This document shows positions 6,401-9,317 of a stretch of 9,317 nt of DNA, one piece after another. The notes under the pieces were generated by a model. It was given only the letters and a program-made list of their open reading frames with translations, ran no database searches and was not told the DNA's origin. Source of the DNA: Nitrospinota bacterium (lineage in GTDB: Bacteria; UBA8248); assembly GCA_003506735.1 (NCBI GenBank), contig DNYS01000248.1:1-9317 (forward strand), read 5' to 3'. The position numbers and the translations under genes are program-made. Numbering within the stretch: position 1 is the first letter of the stretch; the number at the start of each line of letters is the position of its first letter.

Positions 6401-6832
6401 TCAGGGGGTTTCCGCATCGACCGGGCTTTCCTCCACCCAGACGGCCCCATCGTCGCCGAACTCTTTCTTCCAAATCGGCACAATTTGCTTGATTCGGTCG
6501 ATGGCATAGCGGCAGGCCTTGAAGGCGGCATCTCGATGCGCGGAGGAGGCGGCGATTCCGACAGCGATTTCGCCGATCTGGAGGGTGCCGATCCGGTGTT
6601 CCACCGCGATACGGTCCACCCCGTATTGCTCCGCGATCTCTTCGATCACCTGGCGCATTTTCTTCTCGGACATTTCGGGATACGCGTGATACTCCAAGTG
6701 GGTGACCCTTTGGCCCCGGCTATGGTTGCGCACGAGGCCGATAAAGGTGCACACGCCGCCGATGTCGTCCCCGGCCACATCATTGACCAGTACGCTCATA
6801 TCGATGGGCCGCTCGACCACCCGGCAAATCAC
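6401..6832 (-). CDS. moaE: Molybdopterin synthase catalytic (large) subunit MoaE
   Basis: MoaE binds precursor Z (cyclic pyranopterin monophosphate) and, with two MoaD thiocarboxylates, makes the dithiolene of molybdopterin in the cytoplasm. The 143-residue product matches family length. It shows GVCTFIGLVRNHSRG (about 26-40, Arg35 at the anion-binding site), LEYHAYPEM, VEHRIGTLQIGE (77-88), and IDRIKQIVPIWKKEF (111-125). Lys115 and Lys122 in the last block correspond to the two catalytic lysines known from E. coli MoaE, followed by DDGAVWVE. The start is a GTG at 6830-6832 that overlaps the moaD stop (GTGA). GGAGG sits 6 bases upstream, at 6839-6843, inside moaD. The pair should be translationally coupled. 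Other cofactor genes (moaA, moaC, moeB) are not in the window. Confidence 0.96.
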   Translation of the reverse strand: MICRVVERPIDMSVLVNDVAGDDIGGVCTFIGLVRNHSRGQRVTHLEYHAYPEMSEKKMRQVIEEIAEQYGVDRIAVEHRIGTLQIGEIAVGIAASSAHRDAAFKACRYAIDRIKQIVPIWKKEFGDDGAVWVEESPVDAETP

Positions 6833-7080
6833 CGGACGCCTCCGCTGATGGGGGGAATCAGAGCCAGTTCGTCTCCCGCCGAGACGGAATGTGAGTCGCC
6901 GGCGAACTCTTGGTTGACCGATACCGCGATGGATTCCATCTTTTGGGCAAAGGACGGGAATTTTTCGCCCAGCGATTCGCGCAACTCTTTGACCGTCCCC
7001 CCCTCGGGAATATCCAGTTCAATTTCATCCTCGCCCGTCACCTCCCGGGCCCAGGCGAAACATTTTATCCGCACCCGCAT
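6829..7080 (-). CDS. moaD: Molybdopterin synthase sulfur-carrier (small) subunit MoaD
   Basis: MoaD is a ubiquitin-like carrier whose C-terminal glycine is adenylated and thiocarboxylated to donate sulfur to MoaE. From the ATG at 7078-7080 the product is 83 residues, normal for the family. It starts with the beta-strand MRVRIKCFAWAREVTG and continues through a central EGGTVKELRESL and then VSVNQEF. It ends GDELALIPPISGGVR. The IPPISGG block is the hallmark, but the conserved diglycine (80-81) is followed by Val-Arg instead of ending the protein, which is unusual. The ATG has GGAG 5 bases upstream; an in-frame ATG at 7098 would add MERGAP, which lacks family support. Its last 4 bases overlap the moaE start. 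Confidence 0.93.
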   Translation of the reverse strand: MRVRIKCFAWAREVTGEDEIELDIPEGGTVKELRESLGEKFPSFAQKMESIAVSVNQEFAGDSHSVSAGDELALIPPISGGVR

Positions 7081-7094
7081 TGGGGCTCCTCTCT

Positions 7095-7124
7095 CCATGG
7101 AAACGAAATGCCATGGAAACGAAA
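7095..7124. repeat. Tandem 14-bp direct repeat in moaD leader
   Basis: CCATGGAAACGAAA occurs at 7095-7108 and again at 7111-7124, identical and with a 16-bp period. It begins 14 bp upstream of the moaD ATG and would lie in its 5' leader or promoter-proximal DNA. It could be a tandem protein-binding site or a local duplication. It does not resemble the ModE molybdate-operator pattern. Confidence 0.6.
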
Positions 7125-7149
7125 CGATGACCGGAAGGCGGGAATCTCC

Positions 7150-7181
7150 CGGTTGGACCGAATCCGGTCCGGACCGAACCG
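7150..7181. promoter_or_regulatory. Nested palindromes and GGACCGAA repeats in divergent region
   Basis: GGACCGAA appears twice in direct orientation (7155-7162 and 7171-7178). GGACCG (7155-7160) can pair with CGGTCC (7165-7170) around a 4-base loop. CGGTCCGGACCG (7165-7176) is a perfect 12-bp palindrome, and CGGTT (7150-7154) and AACCG (7177-7181) bracket the block. This dense symmetry between the divergent moaD and methyltransferase genes suggests a regulator-binding region. No known operator is recognised. Confidence 0.35.
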
Positions 7182-7198
7182 CCTCCCTGCTCGAGGGC

Positions 7199-7227
7199 AG
7201 AATAAAAGGCTAACGAGGCGGAAGCAA
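7199..7227 (-). promoter_or_regulatory. Weak candidate promoter for moaDE
   Basis: On the minus strand, TTGCTT (7222-7227, three of six) and TATTCT (7199-7204, four of six) are separated by 17 bp. It is the best-spaced pair seen upstream of moaD. It would start transcription about 110 bp before the ATG, upstream of the palindrome cluster and the tandem repeat, so both would lie in the leader. Support is weak. Confidence 0.28.
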
Positions 7228-7274
7228 GGCGAATCGCCTCCCGGAACGACTCCCCGCCGGGTGCCCGCCCGCCT

Positions 7275-7280
7275 TATACT
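7275..7280 (+). promoter_or_regulatory. TATACT -10-like box close to methyltransferase ATG
   Basis: TATACT matches the sigma70 -10 consensus at five of six positions and lies 7 bases before the ATG at 7288. Initiation from it would fall on or next to that ATG, giving a leaderless message. This fits the absence of any Shine-Dalgarno ahead of this gene. The -35 region at the expected distance (about 7252-7257) is GC-rich and does not match consensus. Confidence 0.35.
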
Positions 7281-7287
7281 CGGGCGT

Positions 7288-8478
7288 ATGAACATTTGCG
7301 CTCAACCAGGCCTGGCCGAGGCGCTCGAAGCCGAACTCCGGCACGGGCCGATTCCATTCAAGCATTTCATGGAACTGGCGCTCTACCATCCCGAGGGCGG
7401 GTATTACCGCCAGCCCTCGCCCCGCACCGGGCGGGGAGGCGATTTTAAAACCAGCCCCCATCAAAGCCGCTGGTTCGGCGCGATGGTGGCCCGCCAGGCC
7501 GTGGAAATCTGGCGCGCCATGGGCCGCCCGGCGGCCTTTTCCCTGTTCGAATTCGGCCCCGGCGAGGGATGGCTCGCCCACGATATTCTCGATGCCATCG
7601 AGACCGGCGCCCACGGCCCCCTCGCCGAGGCCCTGGAGTATGTCCTGATCGAGCAGAGCCCGCCCGCCACCGGCCGGATCGCCTCTCGCCTCGCCCGGTG
7701 GATGGAAGGGGCGCCCGGCCGACCCCGCGCACGCCTCGATATTCCCGGTCCGGGCCATTCCGAACTCCCCGGCCAAATCTCGGGGCTCGTCATCGCCCAT
7801 GAATTTCTGGACGCTCTTCCGGTTCACCTTCTCGTGCAAACCGAAGCCGGGCTCGCCGAGCGGCATGTCGAACTTCGCGCAGGAAAACTCTCCTTTTGCG
7901 AAGGCCCTCTATCCGACGGCCGGCTGGATGGCTGGTTCGCGGGGCTGGGGGTGGCGCTTCGGCCCGGGCAGGCGGCCGAGGTGTGCCTTCCGGCCCTCGA
8001 ATGGATCGAGGCGGTGGGCCGCCGCATGCAAAAGGGCGGCGTATTGCTTTTCGACTATGGATTCTCCAGCCAGGTCCTCTACCACCCCTCGCGCATGGAG
8101 GGAACGATTCGCGGCTACCGCCAACACGCCATGACACTCGATCCGCTCGAAAAACCCGGCGAGACCGACCTGACCGCGCATGTCGATTACTCATCCATCC
8201 TCAAAACCGCCGAATCGCTCGGGCTCTCGCTCGGGGGATTCACCGATCAGACGCACTTTCTTTTAGGAGCGGGAATAGCCGAGGCGATGGAACAGGATAC
8301 GGAGGACATGGCCCGGGCCGCCGCCGAACGCCGGAGCGCCATGGGACTGCTCGATCCGGGGGGGCTGGGGGGGGCCATCAAGGTCATGCTGCTCACGAAG
8401 GGCCTTGGCGAGACCGAATTTCCCGCCTTTTCAATGAAACCCGGCGACCGGGAATCGCTCGCCACACTGCGCGGCTAG
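7288..8478 (+). CDS. SAM-dependent methyltransferase, MidA/NDUFAF7 family (DUF185)
   Basis: The family includes mitochondrial NDUFAF7, which methylates an arginine of a complex I subunit; bacterial members are poorly characterised. The 396-residue product has GPIPFKHFMELALYHPEGGYY (in two stretches, 20-40) and DFKTSPHQSRWFGAMVARQ (52-70). Next come the SAM-binding FEFGPGEGWLAHDIL (87-101), EYVLIEQSP (117-125) and LVIAHEFLDALPVH (167-180). Further along are GGVLLFDYGF (250-259) and the C-terminal GTIRGYRQH...DPLEKPGETDLTAHVDYSS block (about 272-303). This order and length match the family. Two usual residues differ: GPGRG is GPGEG here, and the Asn of the NExxDALP motif is His171. The ATG fits the family N-terminus but has no ribosome site; the frame is open back to 6910 without plausible protein. 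It is divergent from moaD and converges on recJ, with overlapping stop codons. Confidence 0.9.
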   Translation: MNICAQPGLAEALEAELRHGPIPFKHFMELALYHPEGGYYRQPSPRTGRGGDFKTSPHQSRWFGAMVARQAVEIWRAMGRPAAFSLFEFGPGEGWLAHDILDAIETGAHGPLAEALEYVLIEQSPPATGRIASRLARWMEGAPGRPRARLDIPGPGHSELPGQISGLVIAHEFLDALPVHLLVQTEAGLAERHVELRAGKLSFCEGPLSDGRLDGWFAGLGVALRPGQAAEVCLPALEWIEAVGRRMQKGGVLLFDYGFSSQVLYHPSRMEGTIRGYRQHAMTLDPLEKPGETDLTAHVDYSSILKTAESLGLSLGGFTDQTHFLLGAGIAEAMEQDTEDMARAAAERRSAMGLLDPGGLGGAIKVMLLTKGLGETEFPAFSMKPGDRESLATLRG

Positions 8479-8482
8479 CCGC
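8471..8482. other. 12-bp palindrome with shared CTAG stop of convergent genes
   Basis: GCGGCTAGCCGC is a perfect palindrome. Its central CTAG (8475-8478) gives TAG to the methyltransferase on the plus strand (8476-8478) and TAG to recJ on the minus strand (8475-8477). The two coding regions therefore overlap by 4 bp tail to tail, leaving no intergenic room for a conventional terminator for either gene. Confidence 0.9.
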
Positions 8483-9317
8483 CCGCGGGGCGGAGCGCCT
8501 TAATTTGAATCTGCACGCTCGACCTCCCCCGCCAGCGGTTCACGCCGGCATGATAGGCCACGTCGAGCTTTCCTTTCAAAAAATCCGGATCCTCCAGAAG
8601 ACCGCCCAAGCCGAATCCGATTGTGTCAACAATCTCCCCTCTCTGCCGCAACCTCATCTTGAGGTGCTTTGCGCCCTGCCCGACACCCTCCGGCCTCCCC
8701 GCCACCTCGACCCCGGCTGTGGCCAATATGGGCTGGGGATTGCCCGACCCGAACGGGGCCATCTTCTCCATCGACTCCAACAACGGCATGCCCAACTCGG
8801 CGAAATCCACTGCCGCATCGAGGAAAAGCTCCGCCTCCATGGGCTCATCTCCCATAGTTTCGCGGGCCACCGCCTCGAACCGCTCGATGAACGGCTCGAC
8901 ATCTTTTCTCCGGATGGACAACCCTGCGGCCCCCTTGTGGCCACCGAATTGAATCAGGAGATCGGAGCAACCGCCCAGGGCCTCGACCATGTGAATTCCC
9001 GCCACGCCCCGGCACGAGCCTTTTCCCTCGTCTCCGTCGAGATGGATAAGCACGACGGGCCGATGAAAGCTATCCACCAGCCGCGAGGCGACGATTCCGA
9101 TCACGCCGGGATGCCACCGCTCGCTCGCCAAAACGATGGAACGCCTCTCCCCCGGCAGCCCGTCCGCCTCAAGCCGATTCAAGGCCTCTTCATGGGCCTC
9201 GCGCTCGAGATTCCGCCGCTGGCGGTTCCATTCTTCGAGTTTTTCCGCGCGGCCCCTCGCCTCCGCCCCATCGTCCCCGGTGAGCAAATCCACTCCCAGC
9301 CGGGCATCCCCCACCCG
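8475..9317 (-). CDS. recJ: Single-stranded-DNA-specific 5'-3' exonuclease RecJ (partial, C-terminal 280 residues)
   Basis: RecJ degrades single-stranded DNA 5' to 3' in recombination and mismatch or base-excision repair, in the cytoplasm. The window holds roughly the C-terminal half of a ~570-residue protein. It enters at RVGDARLGVDLLTGDD, the conserved stretch after the catalytic DHH domain, then has a charged helical stretch. Next come ASERWHPGVIGIVASRLVD, a RecJ hallmark, and GCSDLLIQFGGHKGAAGLSI (the GGH motif of the DHHA1 domain, coded at 8922-8945). MAPFGSGNPQP follows, and the C-terminal OB-fold region ends at ALRPAGG. The DHH-domain metal ligands lie beyond the right edge and cannot be checked. 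The frame is open to 9317; a GTG at 9312-9314 is internal and not the start. Its stop overlaps that of the convergent methyltransferase gene. Confidence 0.95.
   Translation of the reverse strand, partial: RVGDARLGVDLLTGDDGAEARGRAEKLEEWNRQRRNLEREAHEEALNRLEADGLPGERRSIVLASERWHPGVIGIVASRLVDSFHRPVVLIHLDGDEGKGSCRGVAGIHMVEALGGCSDLLIQFGGHKGAAGLSIRRKDVEPFIERFEAVARETMGDEPMEAELFLDAAVDFAELGMPLLESMEKMAPFGSGNPQPILATAGVEVAGRPEGVGQGAKHLKMRLRQRGEIVDTIGFGLGGLLEDPDFLKGKLDVAYHAGVNRWRGRSSVQIQIKALRPAGG

Noticed and set aside
6829..6832. MoaD-MoaE fusion protein
   Set aside because: The frames differ and a TGA stop ends moaD; the genes overlap by GTGA rather than being fused.
7095..7124. CRISPR-like repeat
   Set aside because: Only two 14-bp units with a 2-bp gap; no spacers and no cas genes.
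1..9317. A new defence, mobile or biosynthetic system
   Set aside because: Every long coding region belongs to a known housekeeping or transport family; no toxin-antitoxin, nuclease-defence, transposase, integrase or unexplained gene cluster is visible.

Overview
The window looks like ordinary chromosomal DNA from a GC-rich Gram-negative bacterium. The secreted binding protein has a classical signal peptide with no lipobox cysteine, which implies a periplasm. Genes are closely packed, with GTG starts and stop/start overlaps. I cannot name the lineage from sequence alone; a proteobacterial or related candidate-phylum genome fits. I see no insertion sequence, phage gene, tRNA, rRNA or CRISPR array.

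Layout from left to right (all genes on the minus strand except the methyltransferase): trpB (1-639, cut by the left edge) and trpF (653-1294) are two tryptophan-pathway genes 13 bp apart. Then comes a complete branched-chain-amino-acid-type (HAAT) ABC importer, read right to left as periplasmic binding protein (4968-6161), livH (3846-4832), livM (2895-3833), livG (2143-2871) and livF (1432-2142). Upstream of it is a 239-bp regulatory region (6162-6400) and then moaE (6401-6832) and moaD (6829-7080), the two subunits of molybdopterin synthase, overlapping by 4 bp. A 207-bp divergent region (7081-7287), rich in repeats and palindromes, separates moaD from a plus-strand MidA/NDUFAF7-type methyltransferase (7288-8478). 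That gene converges on recJ (8475-9317, cut by the right edge), sharing a CTAG stop.

How the genes work together: the binding protein captures a ligand, probably an amino acid or similar small polar compound. LivH and LivM form the membrane channel and LivG and LivF hydrolyse ATP. A strong 14-bp hairpin plus T-run between the binding-protein gene and livH probably makes the binding protein more abundant than the membrane components. MoaD and MoaE insert dithiolene sulfur into precursor Z for molybdenum cofactor. TrpF and TrpB serve tryptophan synthesis. RecJ is a 5'-3' single-strand exonuclease for repair. I see no functional link between these modules beyond adjacency.

I found no convincing new multi-gene system. 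The observations most worth a second look are: the promoter/operator architecture in front of the transporter (paired CCGGGTAATAT motifs on two predicted -10 boxes, with an inverted repeat between them); the terminator-like hairpin inside the transporter operon; a MoaD whose C-terminal diglycine is followed by two extra residues and whose Gly-Gly codons double as the moaE ribosome-binding site; and the palindromic shared stop of the convergent methyltransferase and recJ genes.
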